Part shown: one piece after another, positions 53,165 to 63,160 of the stretch | Layout: each line of letters begins with the position of its first letter | Numbering within the stretch: the stretch's first letter is position 1 | From: Hydrogenophaga pseudoflava | GTDB lineage: Bacteria; Pseudomonadota; Gammaproteobacteria; Burkholderiales; Burkholderiaceae_C | Assembly: GCF_031020795.1 (NCBI RefSeq) | Contig: NZ_JAVHJP010000001.1 | Location: 248,001 to 312,000 of the forward strand | Length of the DNA: 64,000 bases | Direction of reading: 5' to 3' | Translations under genes and position numbers: made by a program | Notes under the pieces: model-generated | What the model was told of the DNA's origin: nothing | Database searches by the model: none | The model's input: the letters and a program-made list of their open reading frames with translations, nothing else

Positions 53165-55732
53165 ATGTTTGCACTGCTCAAGACCTATTCCTGGCAGGAA
53201 CTGCGCCACCACCCGTGGCGCACGGCCGCCGCGGTGGCCGCGGTGATGCTGGGCGTGGCGCTGGCCTTGGCGGTGCAGCTGATCAACGCCTCGGCGCTGG
53301 CGGAATTCTCTGGCGCGGTGAGCGCGGTCAACGGCCAGCCGGACCTCTCGCTGCGCGCGCGCCAGGGCAGGCTGGACGACGCGCTGCTGGCGCCTGTGGC
53401 GCAGGCGCCCGGCGTGGCCGCCGCGAGCCCGGTGCTGGAGGTGTCCACCTCGGTGCAGACGGCCGATGGCCGGCGCCTGGGGGTGCGGCTGGTCGGGGTG
53501 GACGCCCTGGCCGTGGCGGCGGTCTCGCCTGCGCTGATGCCCCTGCCCACGCCGGGCAACGACCCCGCGGGCCGCGGCCGCTTCGAGCTGTTCGCGCCCG
53601 ACGCGGTGTTCCTCAACCCGGCGGCCGCTCAGGCGCTGGCGCCGTCGGGTGATCCGCCGGCCACGCTGCGGGTGCAGCGCGGGCTGGACCACGCGACCCT
53701 GCGGGTGGCCGGCACCGTCAACGCCCCCGGCGCTCCCCTGCTGGTGATGGACATTGCGGCGGCGCAGGCGCTGGTGGACAGCACCGGAGAGGTCAGCCGC
53801 ATCGACCTGCGCCTGGCACCGGGCGCCGACACCCCGGCGCTGTTGCGCGTGCTGGCCCTGCCGCCCAACGTCGTCGCCCAGCCACCGGGCCAGGCCGGCG
53901 AGCGCGCCGACCAGCTCTCGCGCGCCTACCGCGTCAACCTCACCGTGCTGGCGCTGGTGGCGCTGTTCACCGGCGGCTTCCTGGTGTTTTCGGTGCTGTC
54001 GCTGTCGGTCGCGCGGCGCCAGCAGCAGCTGGCCCTGCTGGGTGTGCTGGGCCTGTCGGCTCCGGAGCGGCTGCGCCTTGTGCTGGCCGAGTCGGCGGCA
54101 CTGGGGCTGATCGGCAGCGTGCTCGGTGTGGCACTGGGCACGGGGCTCGCGGCGGCCGCGCTGCGCCTGCTGGGCGGCGACCTGGGCGGTGGCTACTTTT
54201 CGGGCGTCGCGCCGTCCTTGCACTGGAGCACGCCGGCCGCCCTGCTCTACGGCGCGCTGGGTGTGGTGGCGGCGCTGGCCGGCGGCTGGTGGCCGGCGCG
54301 GGCGGCAGCGGCCATGGCCCCTGCCCTGGCGCTCAAGGGGCTGGGCGCGTCCGGCCCGGTGTCCCGGCGCAGCCACAGGCTCGCCCTGGGCCTGATGGCC
54401 CTCGCCGCGGCCCTGGCCTGGGCGCCGCCGGTCGCGGGCATTCCGCTCGCCGCCTATGTGTCGGTGGGCCTGCTGCTGGTGGGCGGCATTGCGGCGCTGC
54501 CGCTGGCGGTGGGCGCGCTGCTGGACCGGATTGCTCCCCGGGCGGGGGGCCATGCACTGGTGCTGCTGGCTGTGGAGCGCTCGCGCCGCCTGCGCGAGAC
54601 GGCCGCGGTTGCGACCAGTGGCGTGGTCGCCAGCCTGGCGCTGTCGGTGGCGCTGACGGTGATGGTGGCGAGCTTCCGCGACTCGGTGACGCAGTGGCTG
54701 GACGGCGTGCTGCCGGCGCAGCTGTATGTGCGCAGCGCCGGCAGTGCTTCGGAAGGGCAGACGCTGCCGCCGGAGTTCGTGGTCGCGGTGCGGACGCTGC
54801 CCGGCATCGAGCGGGTGGATCCGCTGCGCGCCACCGAGGTATTGCTGGACACCACGAAGCCGGCGGTCACCCTGCTGGCGCGACCGCTGGTGCACGACGA
54901 CACCGGCACGCCGGGCCAGCGCCTGCCTCTGGTCGGCGATGCGCTGACGCCCCCTCCGGGCGCGGTGGCGGTGTACGTGAGCGAAGCCATGCGGGACCTG
55001 CACAGTGCGCAACCGGGCGGCGGGCTGGACGCGCTGGCCCCGGCGTTCCCGCAGAGGCCGCCAGGCACGCGCTTCTTCGTGGCCGGCGTCTGGCGCGACT
55101 ACGCACGCCAGCACGGCAGCGTGGTGATGGACCTGGTGGACTACCGCCGCCTCTCGGGCGACCTGCGCGTCAACGACCTCGCGCTGCACCTCGCGCCCGG
55201 CACCGGCGAAGACACGGTGCGCGAGGCGATCCGCGGCCTGGCGCAGTCCGCGGGTGCGCAGGACCTGATCGAGTTCGCCTCGGCGGGCCAGATCCGCGCC
55301 ATCTCGCTGCGCATCTTCGACCGCAGCTTCGCCGTCACCTACTGGCTGCAGGCGGTGGCCATCGGCATCGGCCTGTTCGGCGTGGCCGCCAGCTTCAGCG
55401 CCCAGGTGCTGGCGCGGCGCAAGGAGTTCGGCCTGCTGGCGCACCTGGGCCTGACGCGCCGGCAGATCCTCGGCGTGGTGGCGCTCGAAGGCCTGTCGTG
55501 GACCACCCTGGGTGCCCTCGCCGGGCTGGCGCTGGGGCTGGCCGTGAGCGTGGTGCTGGTGCATGTGGTCAACCCCCAGAGCTTTCACTGGACCATGGAG
55601 CTTTCGCTGCCCTGGTGGCGCCTGCTGGCCCTGTGCGCTGCGGTGGTGGCCGCCGGCACGGTGACGGCCTGGCTGGCCGGGCGCGCCGCCGCCGCCCGCG
55701 ACGCGGTGCAGGCGGTCAAGGAGGACTGGTGA
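53165..55732 (+). CDS. FtsX/MacB-type ABC transporter permease (AttFG-like, 855 residues)
   Basis: The protein has an N-terminal helix and extracytoplasmic domain, then two sets of FtsX-type helices (FLVFSVLSLSVARRQQQLALLGVLGLSAPERL; FSAQVLARRKEFGLLAHLGLTRRQIL), the fused double-permease form of lipoprotein-release or drug exporters. It is probably mechanotransmissive, moving a substrate from the outer leaflet. The downstream AttH-like gene, coupled by TGATG, recalls the attEFGH arrangement. The expected ATPase gene is not next to it in the window; upstream lies only the small basic gene. Confidence 0.87.
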   Translation: MFALLKTYSWQELRHHPWRTAAAVAAVMLGVALALAVQLINASALAEFSGAVSAVNGQPDLSLRARQGRLDDALLAPVAQAPGVAAASPVLEVSTSVQTADGRRLGVRLVGVDALAVAAVSPALMPLPTPGNDPAGRGRFELFAPDAVFLNPAAAQALAPSGDPPATLRVQRGLDHATLRVAGTVNAPGAPLLVMDIAAAQALVDSTGEVSRIDLRLAPGADTPALLRVLALPPNVVAQPPGQAGERADQLSRAYRVNLTVLALVALFTGGFLVFSVLSLSVARRQQQLALLGVLGLSAPERLRLVLAESAALGLIGSVLGVALGTGLAAAALRLLGGDLGGGYFSGVAPSLHWSTPAALLYGALGVVAALAGGWWPARAAAAMAPALALKGLGASGPVSRRSHRLALGLMALAAALAWAPPVAGIPLAAYVSVGLLLVGGIAALPLAVGALLDRIAPRAGGHALVLLAVERSRRLRETAAVATSGVVASLALSVALTVMVASFRDSVTQWLDGVLPAQLYVRSAGSASEGQTLPPEFVVAVRTLPGIERVDPLRATEVLLDTTKPAVTLLARPLVHDDTGTPGQRLPLVGDALTPPPGAVAVYVSEAMRDLHSAQPGGGLDALAPAFPQRPPGTRFFVAGVWRDYARQHGSVVMDLVDYRRLSGDLRVNDLALHLAPGTGEDTVREAIRGLAQSAGAQDLIEFASAGQIRAISLRIFDRSFAVTYWLQAVAIGIGLFGVAASFSAQVLARRKEFGLLAHLGLTRRQILGVVALEGLSWTTLGALAGLALGLAVSVVLVHVVNPQSFHWTMELSLPWWRLLALCAAVVAAGTVTAWLAGRAAAARDAVQAVKEDW

Positions 55733-56832
55733 TGAACGGTCTCACGCGCCGCGCGCTGATCGCCGCGGGGCTGGCAGCGCCGCTGCCGGCGCTCCCGCGC
55801 GCCCTTGTGCCGCGCCCGCTGATGTTCCCGCGCGACCACGGCACGCACAACGACACGCGCACCGAGTGGTGGTACCTGACCGGCCACGCCAGGGACACGA
55901 CAGGACGAGAGTTCGGCTTCCAGATCACGTTTTTCCGCAGCCGCGTGGACGGCACCGAAGCGCTGACCAGCCGCCTCACCGCGCGCCAGCTGTTGTTCGC
56001 CCACGCGGCCATCACCGACGTGCAGGGCGGCCGGCTGCTGCACGACCAGCGCATCGCCCGCTGGAATGGCGAGCCTCCGGCGCGCACCCAGCGCGCGGTG
56101 TTCGCCAGTGCAGAAGACACGCATGTGGCGATCCGCGACTGGCTCCTGCGCCGCGAGGCCGACGGCCGCTACACCACGCGCGCTTCGGGCGACGAGCTGC
56201 AGATCGAGCTGGAGGCCACGCCCCGCCAGGCCTGGCTGCTGCAGGGCGACCAAGGTTTTTCGCGCAAGGGCCCCGAGCCGTCACAGGCCAGCTTCTACGT
56301 GAGCCACCCGCAGCTGGCGGTGCGCGGCACGCTGGGCCTCAAGGGCCAGCGCTTCGAGGTGCAGGGCACGGCCTGGCTGGACCACGAATGGAGCGAGGCG
56401 CTGATGCACCCCGAGGCGGTGGGCTGGGACTGGTTCGGCATGAACCTGTTCGATGGCCACTGCGTCACCGCCTTCCAGCTGCGGCGCCAGGACGGCAGCA
56501 AGCTCTGGGCCGGCGGCTCCTTCCGCGCCGCCGGCAGCGCCCACAGCCCGACCGACATCTACCGCTTCCGGCCCGGCGAACTGGACTGGGTGCCGCAGCG
56601 CCACTGGACCAGCCCGCGCACCCGTGCGCGCTATCCGGTCGAGTGGGTGGTGCGCACACCGGCCGACTTTTACACCGTCAAGGCGGTGATCGACCCGCAG
56701 GAACTGGACGCCCAGGGCAGCACCGGCATGGTGTACTGGGAAGGCCTGTCCAACCTGTTCGACAGCAACGGCCAACACGTGGGCCGCGGCTACCTGGAGA
56801 TGACCGGCTACGCCAAACGGCTGGTGCTGTGA
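55732..56832 (+). CDS. AttH/CrtC-like lipocalin-fold protein
   Basis: The 366-residue protein starts with a twin-arginine-type signal (LTRRALIAAGLAAPLPALPRA). The body has the AttH/CrtC signature: RDHGTHNDTRTEWWYLTGH, GFQITFFRSRV, RQLLFAHAAITDV, and DHEWSEALM..GWDWFGMNLFDG. CrtC is carotenoid hydratase; AttH relatives are periplasmic proteins paired with FtsX-type ABC exporters. Its start overlaps the permease stop and follows AAGGAGG. A role with that permease in lipid or lipoprotein handling is likely; the substrate is unknown. Confidence 0.88.
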   Translation: MNGLTRRALIAAGLAAPLPALPRALVPRPLMFPRDHGTHNDTRTEWWYLTGHARDTTGREFGFQITFFRSRVDGTEALTSRLTARQLLFAHAAITDVQGGRLLHDQRIARWNGEPPARTQRAVFASAEDTHVAIRDWLLRREADGRYTTRASGDELQIELEATPRQAWLLQGDQGFSRKGPEPSQASFYVSHPQLAVRGTLGLKGQRFEVQGTAWLDHEWSEALMHPEAVGWDWFGMNLFDGHCVTAFQLRRQDGSKLWAGGSFRAAGSAHSPTDIYRFRPGELDWVPQRHWTSPRTRARYPVEWVVRTPADFYTVKAVIDPQELDAQGSTGMVYWEGLSNLFDSNGQHVGRGYLEMTGYAKRLVL

Positions 56833-56918
56833 GGGGCGGAAGCGGCGGAATGTCGCAAAAAGAGACAAACCCCTAAATCGCGCCCACCCGTTGCAGCCCA
56901 TAACGGTTTTTGCCGATA

Positions 56919-57221
56919 ATGCTGCACCGCACCATGGGTACCACCACCGCTCCCCTGCAAGTTGGCCTCGAGGATCTCCTCGGGGACATGCAACATGCCC
57001 GCCGCACCGGCGACATGGGCCGCCTCGCCCTGCTGGCCTATTGCGAGGTGCGCCGCTGGGCCCGGCAGGCCGGCGAACCCGAGCTGGCCGACCGTTCCAC
57101 CCAGCTGATCACCCGCCACCCGTACGCCAGCCGCGACCAGTTCATGGCACAGATCGACGACCTGATCCTCGATCTGGAGCGGGCCCACGCCCGCGTTTCT
57201 GCCCGGCACCTGCCCCTCTGA
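56919..57221 (+). CDS. Conserved small protein of unknown function
   Basis: A 100-residue mainly helical frame without a recognised domain. Features are LEDLLGDMQHARRTGDMGRLALLAYCEVRRWARQAGEPEL and a helix DQFMAQIDDLILDLERAHARV. ATG 56919 and ATG 56934 are both possible starts; neither has a strong ribosome site. It lies 33 bases before the ABC exporter gene, so it may be co-transcribed with it. Confidence 0.6.
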   Translation: MLHRTMGTTTAPLQVGLEDLLGDMQHARRTGDMGRLALLAYCEVRRWARQAGEPELADRSTQLITRHPYASRDQFMAQIDDLILDLERAHARVSARHLPL

Positions 57222-57254
57222 GCGGCCCCGGCCAACTGCCGGCACACTGTGGGG

Positions 57255-59042
57255 ATGAGCACTCCCTCGTCCGCAGACCGCCCCCGCGCCACCACACCCA
57301 CGTCGCTGAGCGGCCTGCTGCCGTTCCTTCGGCCCTACCGCATGCAGATCGCGGGCGCCCTGCTGTTCCTCACGCTGGCCGCTGTGGCCACGCTGCTGTT
57401 TCCGCTGGCCCTGCGCCAGCTGATCGATGGCGGACTGGTGTCCCTCGACCGGGGTGGCCAGACCATGGCGTTGCGTGGGCATTTCCTGCAGCTGTTTGCC
57501 GTCGCGGTGCTGCTGGGCCTGTCGTCGGCGATGCGCTTCTATTTCGTGAGCTGGATCGGCGAGCGCGTCACGGCCGACCTGCGCAACGCGGTCTACAGCC
57601 ACGTGCTGCGCCAGAGTCCGCAGTTCTTCGAAACCACCCAGACCGGCGAGGTGCTCTCGCGCCTGACCACCGACACCACGCTCGTGCAGACCGTGGTCGG
57701 CTCGTCGATGTCGATGGGGCTGCGCAACGCCGTCACCGGCCTGGGCGCGCTGGCGATGCTGATCTGGACCAACCCCTATGTGATGACCCAGGTGCTGCTG
57801 ATCCTGCTGCTGGTGGTGGCGCCCAGCATGTGGTTCGGCCGGCGCGTGCGCAAGCTCTCGCGCGCCAGCCAGGACCGCGTGGCCGACTCCAGCGCGATCG
57901 CGGCCGAGGTGCTCAACGCGATTCCGGTGGTGCAGAGCTACGCCGCCGAAGACCGCGAGGCGCAGCGCTTCTCGGCCTCGACCGACAGCGCCTTCCTCAC
58001 CGCGGTGCGGCGCAGCAAGGCCCGCGCCGCGCTGATCGCCTTCATCATCATCAGCACCGCGGCCCTGCTGCTCTGGGGCCTGTACCAGGGCACGCAGGCG
58101 GTGATCGCGGGCCAGATCAGCGCCGGGCACCTGGGCCAGACCGTGGTCTACATCGTCATCCTGGCCGGTGCGGTGGCGGTGCTCGGCGAGGTCTATGGCG
58201 ATCTGCTGCGCGCGGCCGGTGCCAGCGAACGGCTGATGGAACTGCTGGCGCTGCGCTCGCCGGTGCAGTCGCCCGCGCAACCCGTGTCGGTGCCCTGGCC
58301 ACAGCGCGGCAGCGCGGTGCGCTTCGACGCAACCACCTTCCACTACCCCTCGCGCCCCGATCAGCCCGCGCTGTCGGACCTGACGCTGGACGTGGCACCC
58401 GGTCAGACCGTGGCCCTGGTCGGCCCCAGCGGCGCCGGCAAGACCACGGTGTTCGGCCTGCTGCTGCGCTGGTACGACCCGGCCTCGGGCAGCATCACGC
58501 TGGACGGCACGCCGATCCAGCGAATGGCCCTGCAGGACCTGCGCGAGCGCATCGGCATCGTGCCGCAGGATCCGGTGATCTTCTCCAGCAGCGCGATGGA
58601 GAACATCCGCTACGGCAAGCCCGGCGCCAGCGACGACGAGGTGCGCGCCGCCGCGAAGGCGGCCTTTGCCGACGAGTTCATTGAACGCCTGCCCGAGGGC
58701 TATGGCACCTTTCTGGGTGAGCGCGGCGTGCGGTTGTCGGGCGGCCAGCGCCAGCGCATCGCGATCGCGCGCGCCATGCTCAAGAACCCGCCGCTGCTGC
58801 TGCTCGACGAAGCCACCAGCGCGCTGGACGCGCGGAGCGAGCGCATGGTGCAGGCGGCGCTGGCATCGGCGATGAAGGACCGCACGACGCTGGTCATCGC
58901 CCACCGCCTGGCCACGGTGCAGCAGGCCGACCACATCCTGGTGCTGGACCACGGGCGGCTGGTGGAACAGGGCACGCACTCCGAACTGGTGGCGCTCGGT
59001 GGCGTGTATGCGCGACTGGCCGCGCTGCAGTTTTCCGTTTGA
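57255..59042 (+). CDS. MsbA-like ABC exporter (fused permease and ATPase half-transporter)
   Basis: The 595-residue protein has six membrane helices (residues about 25-320) with the intracellular loop [20 protein letters not shown], then an ATPase domain with Walker [10 protein letters not shown] (Lys396), signature [16 protein letters not shown], Walker [17 protein letters not shown] and H-loop IAHRLAT. It forms a homodimer exporting lipids, drugs or peptides. The ATG at 57255 was preferred over an in-frame GTG two codons upstream. The substrate is unknown. A family B repeat follows its stop. Confidence 0.92.
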   Translation: MSTPSSADRPRATTPTSLSGLLPFLRPYRMQIAGALLFLTLAAVATLLFPLALRQLIDGGLVSLDRGGQTMALRGHFLQLFAVAVLLGLSSAMRFYFVSWIGERVTADLRNAVYSHVLRQSPQFFETTQTGEVLSRLTTDTTLVQTVVGSSMSMGLRNAVTGLGALAMLIWTNPYVMTQVLLILLLVVAPSMWFGRRVRKLSRASQDRVADSSAIAAEVLNAIPVVQSYAAEDREAQRFSASTDSAFLTAVRRSKARAALIAFIIISTAALLLWGLYQGTQAVIAGQISAGHLGQTVVYIVILAGAVAVLGEVYGDLLRAAGASERLMELLALRSPVQSPAQPVSVPWPQRGSAVRFDATTFHYPSRPDQPALSDLTLDVAPGQTVALVGPSGAGKTTVFGLLLRWYDPASGSITLDGTPIQRMALQDLRERIGIVPQDPVIFSSSAMENIRYGKPGASDDEVRAAAKAAFADEFIERLPEGYGTFLGERGVRLSGGQRQRIAIARAMLKNPPLLLLDEATSALDARSERMVQAALASAMKDRTTLVIAHRLATVQQADHILVLDHGRLVEQGTHSELVALGGVYARLAALQFSV

Positions 59043-59101
59043 ACCCATCGCGCCCGGTGCCGCAACGCGCGGGGAAGCGCCAACCCGGGGACACCGAGGG
59101 T

Positions 59102-59185
59102 CCGGCTCCGCCGGCCCAAGGGTGTCGTCCCCCTCCCAAGCCGAAGGCGCCAGGGAGGGGGGAAGCCGTGCAGCGGCGCAGGGGG
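59102..59185 (+). repeat. Family B intergenic repeat, copy 2
   Basis: It shares with 28839-28926 the block order CCGGCTCCGCCGG, CCCCCT, GGCGC, GGGGGGAAGCCG and CAGCGGCGCAGGGGG. A stem CCCTCCC/GGGAGGG is intact here around AAGCCGAAGGCGCCA. It fills the 152-base gap between the convergent ABC exporter and dppF genes and may act as a structured end for both. Confidence 0.75.
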
Positions 59186-59194
59186 AGACCTGAT

Positions 59195-60187
59195 TCACAC
59201 GTGGTGACAAGCCACCAGCCGCCCTTCGACCTCGCGCAACAACGGCAACTCACCCGAACACCGCGCATCCGCACGCGAACAGCGCTTGTGAAAGGCACAC
59301 CCGGTCGGCGGATTCAGCGGACTCGGCAACTCCCCGGTGATCGGGATCTTTTTCTGCCGCTGCGCCGGATCGATCGACGGGGTCGCCGACAGCAGCGCCT
59401 GCGTGTACGGATGCAGTGCGCCCGCGAACAGCGCGGCCTTCGGCGCCGACTCGACCACCCGGCCCAGGTACATCACCATCACATGGTCGGCGATGTGTTC
59501 CACCACCGCCAGGTTGTGCGAGATGAACACATAGGCCGTCTTCAACTGCTCCTGCAGGTCCATGAACAGGTTCAGCACCTGCGCCTGGATCGACACGTCC
59601 AGCGCCGACGTCGGCTCGTCAGCCACCAGAATCTTGGGCTGCAGCACCATCGCGCGCGCAATCGCGATGCGCTGGCGCTGACCGCCCGAGAACATGTGAG
59701 CGTAGCGGTCGGCGTGCTCGGGCCGCAGGCCCACGCGCTGCAGGATCTCCTGCACCTTGTGCCGGCGCTCGTCTCCACCCAGTGAGGTGTTCAGCAGCAG
59801 CGGCTCGGCGATCTGGTGGCCGATCTTCTGGCGCGGGTTGAGCGAGGCGTACGGGTTCTGGAACACCATCTGCACCTGGCTGCGCAGGCGCTTGTACTGC
59901 GCGCGGTCGCCCGGCACCACCCACTCACCGCCGACCTGCAACCGCCCTTCGGTCGGGGGCTCGATCAGCGTGAGCTGGCGCGCCAGCGTGCTCTTGCCGC
60001 AGCCCGATTCGCCCACCACCGCCAGGGTCTGGCCGGCGGCGAGGGAGAAGGACACGTCGACCAGGGCCTTGACGGTCAGCTTCGGTTTGAACGCGCCCTG
60101 CGAGACGCCATAGTGGCGCGTCAGCGACTCGGCCTGCATCACCGACGTGGCAGCGGTGCTCATCTGCAATGGAACGGCGTTGCTCAT
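59195..60187 (-). CDS. dppF: Dipeptide ABC transporter ATP-binding protein DppF
   Basis: The 330-residue ATPase has Walker [10 protein letters not shown], signature [15 protein letters not shown], Walker [19 protein letters not shown] and the Opp/Dpp C-terminal cysteine-rich region [16 protein letters not shown] for an iron-sulfur cluster. It pairs with DppD. The ATG at 60187 overlaps the dppD stop. It is the last gene of the dppABCDF operon. Confidence 0.94.
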   Translation of the reverse strand: MSNAVPLQMSTAATSVMQAESLTRHYGVSQGAFKPKLTVKALVDVSFSLAAGQTLAVVGESGCGKSTLARQLTLIEPPTEGRLQVGGEWVVPGDRAQYKRLRSQVQMVFQNPYASLNPRQKIGHQIAEPLLLNTSLGGDERRHKVQEILQRVGLRPEHADRYAHMFSGGQRQRIAIARAMVLQPKILVADEPTSALDVSIQAQVLNLFMDLQEQLKTAYVFISHNLAVVEHIADHVMVMYLGRVVESAPKAALFAGALHPYTQALLSATPSIDPAQRQKKIPITGELPSPLNPPTGCAFHKRCSRADARCSGELPLLREVEGRLVACHHV

Positions 60188-61173
60188 GACAGAACCTCCT
60201 CGGCCACGAGGGGGAAGAAGCAACGCACCTGGGCACCCTCGTGGGCGTTCAGCATGGGGCGCTCGTTCTGACAGCGCCCCTGCACCTTGGGGCAGCGCGG
60301 CGCCAGCAGGCAGCCGGCCGGCCGGTCGTGCTGCCCAGGCACGATGCCCGGCAGCGTGTGCAGGCGCCGCGCCCCGCGGCTGTGTTCGGGCACGCTCTGC
60401 AGCAGCGCGGCGGTGTAGGGGTGCGAGGGCGCTGTGAACAGACGCTCCACGGCGCCCTGCTCCACCACCTGGCCGGCGTACATCACGGCCACGCGCTGCG
60501 CCACCTCGGCCACCACCGCCAGATCGTGCGTGATCAGGATCAGCGCCATGTGGTGCGCCTGCTGCAGCTGCACCAGCAGCTCCATGATCTGCGCCTGGAT
60601 GGTCACGTCCAGCGCCGTGGTCGGCTCGTCGGCGATCAGCAGCTTGGGGTTGCAGGCGATCGCCATCGCGATCATCACGCGCTGCGCCATGCCGCCGGAG
60701 AACTGGTGCGGGTAACTGTCGAGCCGACTCTGCGCGCCCGGGATCTCGACCATCTGCAGCAACTCCAGCGCCCGCGCGCGCGCCGCGGCGCCGCGCAGGC
60801 CCATGTGCTCGCGCAGCACCTCTTCGAGCTGGTAGCCCACGGTGAAACACGGGTTCAGCGAGGTCATGGGGTCCTGGAAGATCATGGCCATGTCCTTGCC
60901 CAGGATCCTGCGGCGCTGCCGGTCGCTGATCTTCAGCAGATCCTGGCCGTCGAACTGCAGGCGCTGGGCACTGACCCGGCCTTGTCCGGCCAGCAGCCCC
61001 ATCATCGCCATCATGGCGACCGACTTGCCCGAGCCGGACTCGCCGACGATGCCCAGCACCTCGCCCTGGTTCAGTTGCAGGTCGAGCGAATCGACCGCCC
61101 GGAAGGCGTGGCCCGTGGTCTTGGATGTCGCGCCGAACTCGACGCTCAGTTGTTGGATGTCCAGAAGGCTCAT
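60184..61173 (-). CDS. dppD: Dipeptide ABC transporter ATP-binding protein DppD
   Basis: The 329-residue ATPase has Walker [10 protein letters not shown], signature [15 protein letters not shown], Walker [19 protein letters not shown] and the cysteine-containing tail [16 protein letters not shown]. It heterodimerises with DppF to power dipeptide uptake. It lies 19 bases after dppC. Confidence 0.94.
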   Translation of the reverse strand: MSLLDIQQLSVEFGATSKTTGHAFRAVDSLDLQLNQGEVLGIVGESGSGKSVAMMAMMGLLAGQGRVSAQRLQFDGQDLLKISDRQRRRILGKDMAMIFQDPMTSLNPCFTVGYQLEEVLREHMGLRGAAARARALELLQMVEIPGAQSRLDSYPHQFSGGMAQRVMIAMAIACNPKLLIADEPTTALDVTIQAQIMELLVQLQQAHHMALILITHDLAVVAEVAQRVAVMYAGQVVEQGAVERLFTAPSHPYTAALLQSVPEHSRGARRLHTLPGIVPGQHDRPAGCLLAPRCPKVQGRCQNERPMLNAHEGAQVRCFFPLVAEEVLS

Positions 61174-61192
61174 GTTGGTGTTCCTTGCCCGT

Positions 61193-62050
61193 TCATGAGG
61201 CCGACTTGAGTTTGGGGTCCAGCGCGTCGCGCAGCCCGTCGCCCACCAGGTTGATCGCCAGCACCGACAGCAGGATGGTCAGGCCCGGCAGCGTCACCAC
61301 CCACCAGGCGCTTTCGATGTAGTCGCGCGCCGAGGCGAGCATGGTGCCCCACTCGGGCAGCGGCGGCTGCACGCCCAGGCCCAGAAAGCCCAGCGCTGCG
61401 ATTTCCAGGATGGCGGCGGAGAAGCTCATGGTGGCGTGCACGATCAGCGGCGCCGTGCAGTTGGGCAGCACGGTCACGAACATCAGGCGCAGCGTGCGCG
61501 CGCCCGACAGGCGCGCGGCCGTCACGTAGTCGCGCTTGAGCTCGCTCATCGCCGAGGCGCGCACCAACCGCACATAGGCCGGCAGCGACACCAGGGCGAT
61601 TGCGATCATCGCGTTGACCAGGCCCGGGCCGAGGATGGCCATGATCGCCACCGCCATCAGCAGCGACGGCAGTGCCATGACGATGTCCATCACGCGCATG
61701 ATGGCTGCGTCGACCCACTTGCCGGCAAAGGCCGCCACCAGGCCCAGGATCACCCCCGGCACCAGCGCCATCACCACCGACACCAGGCCCACCAGCAACG
61801 ACAGGCGTGCACCGTGGATCAGGCGCGAGAGCAGGTCGCGGCCCAGCTCGTCGGTGCCCAGCAGGAACTGCGGGCTGCCGCCGGCCCAGGCCGGTGCCTG
61901 CAGGAAATGGTCGCGGTACTGCTCGACCGGACTGTGCGGCGCCACCAGCGGCGCGAACAGCGCCAGCAGCACCACCACGGTCATGAACAGCAGGCCGGCC
62001 ACGGCCCCCTTGTTGAGCGAAAACGCCCGCCAGAACTCTTTGAAATTCAT
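61193..62050 (-). CDS. dppC: Dipeptide ABC transporter permease DppC
   Basis: The 285-residue membrane protein has the OppC/DppC N-terminal helix ([27 protein letters not shown]), [23 protein letters not shown] and the ATPase-contact loop [24 protein letters not shown]. It pairs with DppB. Its ATG overlaps the dppB stop. Confidence 0.94.
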   Translation of the reverse strand: MNFKEFWRAFSLNKGAVAGLLFMTVVVLLALFAPLVAPHSPVEQYRDHFLQAPAWAGGSPQFLLGTDELGRDLLSRLIHGARLSLLVGLVSVVMALVPGVILGLVAAFAGKWVDAAIMRVMDIVMALPSLLMAVAIMAILGPGLVNAMIAIALVSLPAYVRLVRASAMSELKRDYVTAARLSGARTLRLMFVTVLPNCTAPLIVHATMSFSAAILEIAALGFLGLGVQPPLPEWGTMLASARDYIESAWWVVTLPGLTILLSVLAINLVGDGLRDALDPKLKSAS

Positions 62051-63075
62051 GACTGCACCCGGATGCGTGGATTGGCCACACCGTAGAGCAGGTCCACGGT
62101 GAAGTTGGTCAGGATCACCAGCGTGGCGACCAGCAGGATGCCGTTCTGCACCACGGGATAGTCGCGCCGGCCGATCGCCTCGATCAGCCACTTGCCGATG
62201 CCGGGCCAGGAGAAGATCGTCTCGGTCAGCACCGCGCCGCCCATGAGCGTGCCGACCTGCAGGCCGACCACCGTCAGCACCGGAATCAGCGCGTTGCGCA
62301 GCGTGTGCACGAAGATCACCCGCGTGGGTGACAGGCCCTTGGCGCGCGCGGTGCGCACATAGTCCTCGCGCAGCACCTCGAGCATGGACGAGCGCGTCAT
62401 GCGCGCGATCACCGCCAGCGGGATGGTGCCCAGCACGATGGCCGGCAGAATGAGGTGGCGCACCGCGTCCCACCAGGCGCCGGCATTGAGCTCAGGGTCG
62501 GCGCGCTCGGCCAGCCAGGCGTCGATGAGCATGAAGCCGGTCCGCGGCTCGACGTCGAACATCAGGTCGAGCCGGCCGGACACCGGCGTCCAGCCCAGGC
62601 CGACCGAAAAGATCAGGATCAGCAGCAGACCCCACCAGAAGATCGGCATCGAATAGCCGGTCAGCGCACCGGTCATGACCGTGTGGTCCAGCCAGGTGCC
62701 GCGCCTCACGGCGGCCAGCACGCCCGCGATCAGCCCGAACACCAGCGCGATCAGCAGCGCACACAGCGCCAGCTCCAGCGTGGCGGGGAACAGCGACTTG
62801 AACTCGGTCCAGACGCTGGCCTGCGTCTTGAGCGACTGGCCCAGGTTGCCCTGCGCCAGATCGGCCAGGTAGCGGCCGTACTGCACGTACAGCGGTTGGT
62901 CCAGTCCGAGTCGCTTGAGCGCCGCGGCGTGCATTTCGGGGTCGAGCGTGCGCTCGCCCACCATGACCTCCACCGGATCACCCGGGATCAGCCGGATGAG
63001 CGAGAAGGTCAGCAGCGTGATGCCCAGGAACGTGGGTATGAGCACCAGCAGTCTTTGGAGAAGGTATCTCAGCAT
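62047..63075 (-). CDS. dppB: Dipeptide ABC transporter permease DppB
   Basis: The 342-residue membrane protein starts MLRYLLQRLLVLIPTFLGIT, as in DppB, with SLIRLIPGDPVEVMVG and the contact loop YVRTARAKGLSPTRVIFVHTLRNALIPVLT. AGGAGT lies 9 bases before ATG 63075. A terminator separates it from dppA, so its expression is probably lower. Confidence 0.94.
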   Translation of the reverse strand: MLRYLLQRLLVLIPTFLGITLLTFSLIRLIPGDPVEVMVGERTLDPEMHAAALKRLGLDQPLYVQYGRYLADLAQGNLGQSLKTQASVWTEFKSLFPATLELALCALLIALVFGLIAGVLAAVRRGTWLDHTVMTGALTGYSMPIFWWGLLLILIFSVGLGWTPVSGRLDLMFDVEPRTGFMLIDAWLAERADPELNAGAWWDAVRHLILPAIVLGTIPLAVIARMTRSSMLEVLREDYVRTARAKGLSPTRVIFVHTLRNALIPVLTVVGLQVGTLMGGAVLTETIFSWPGIGKWLIEAIGRRDYPVVQNGILLVATLVILTNFTVDLLYGVANPRIRVQS

Positions 63076-63106
63076 GAGAGAACACTCCTTGTTGTTATGC
63101 GAATAC

Positions 63107-63137
63107 AAAAAAAGCAGGCGTCAAACCTGACGCCTGC
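63107..63137 (-). terminator. Attenuating terminator between dppA and dppB
   Basis: On the minus strand, GCAGGCGTCA and TGACGCCTGC form a near-perfect stem, followed by seven T. It lies 24 bases after the dppA stop. Such intercistronic terminators let the binding protein be made in excess over the membrane parts. Confidence 0.88.
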
Positions 63138-63160
63138 CATGTGAGCCACCGGGTGTGGCT

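Noticed and set aside
56808..59210. 800-codon antisense frame over the ABC exporter
   Set aside because: Shadow of a complete ABC exporter gene with all nucleotide-binding motifs on the plus strand.
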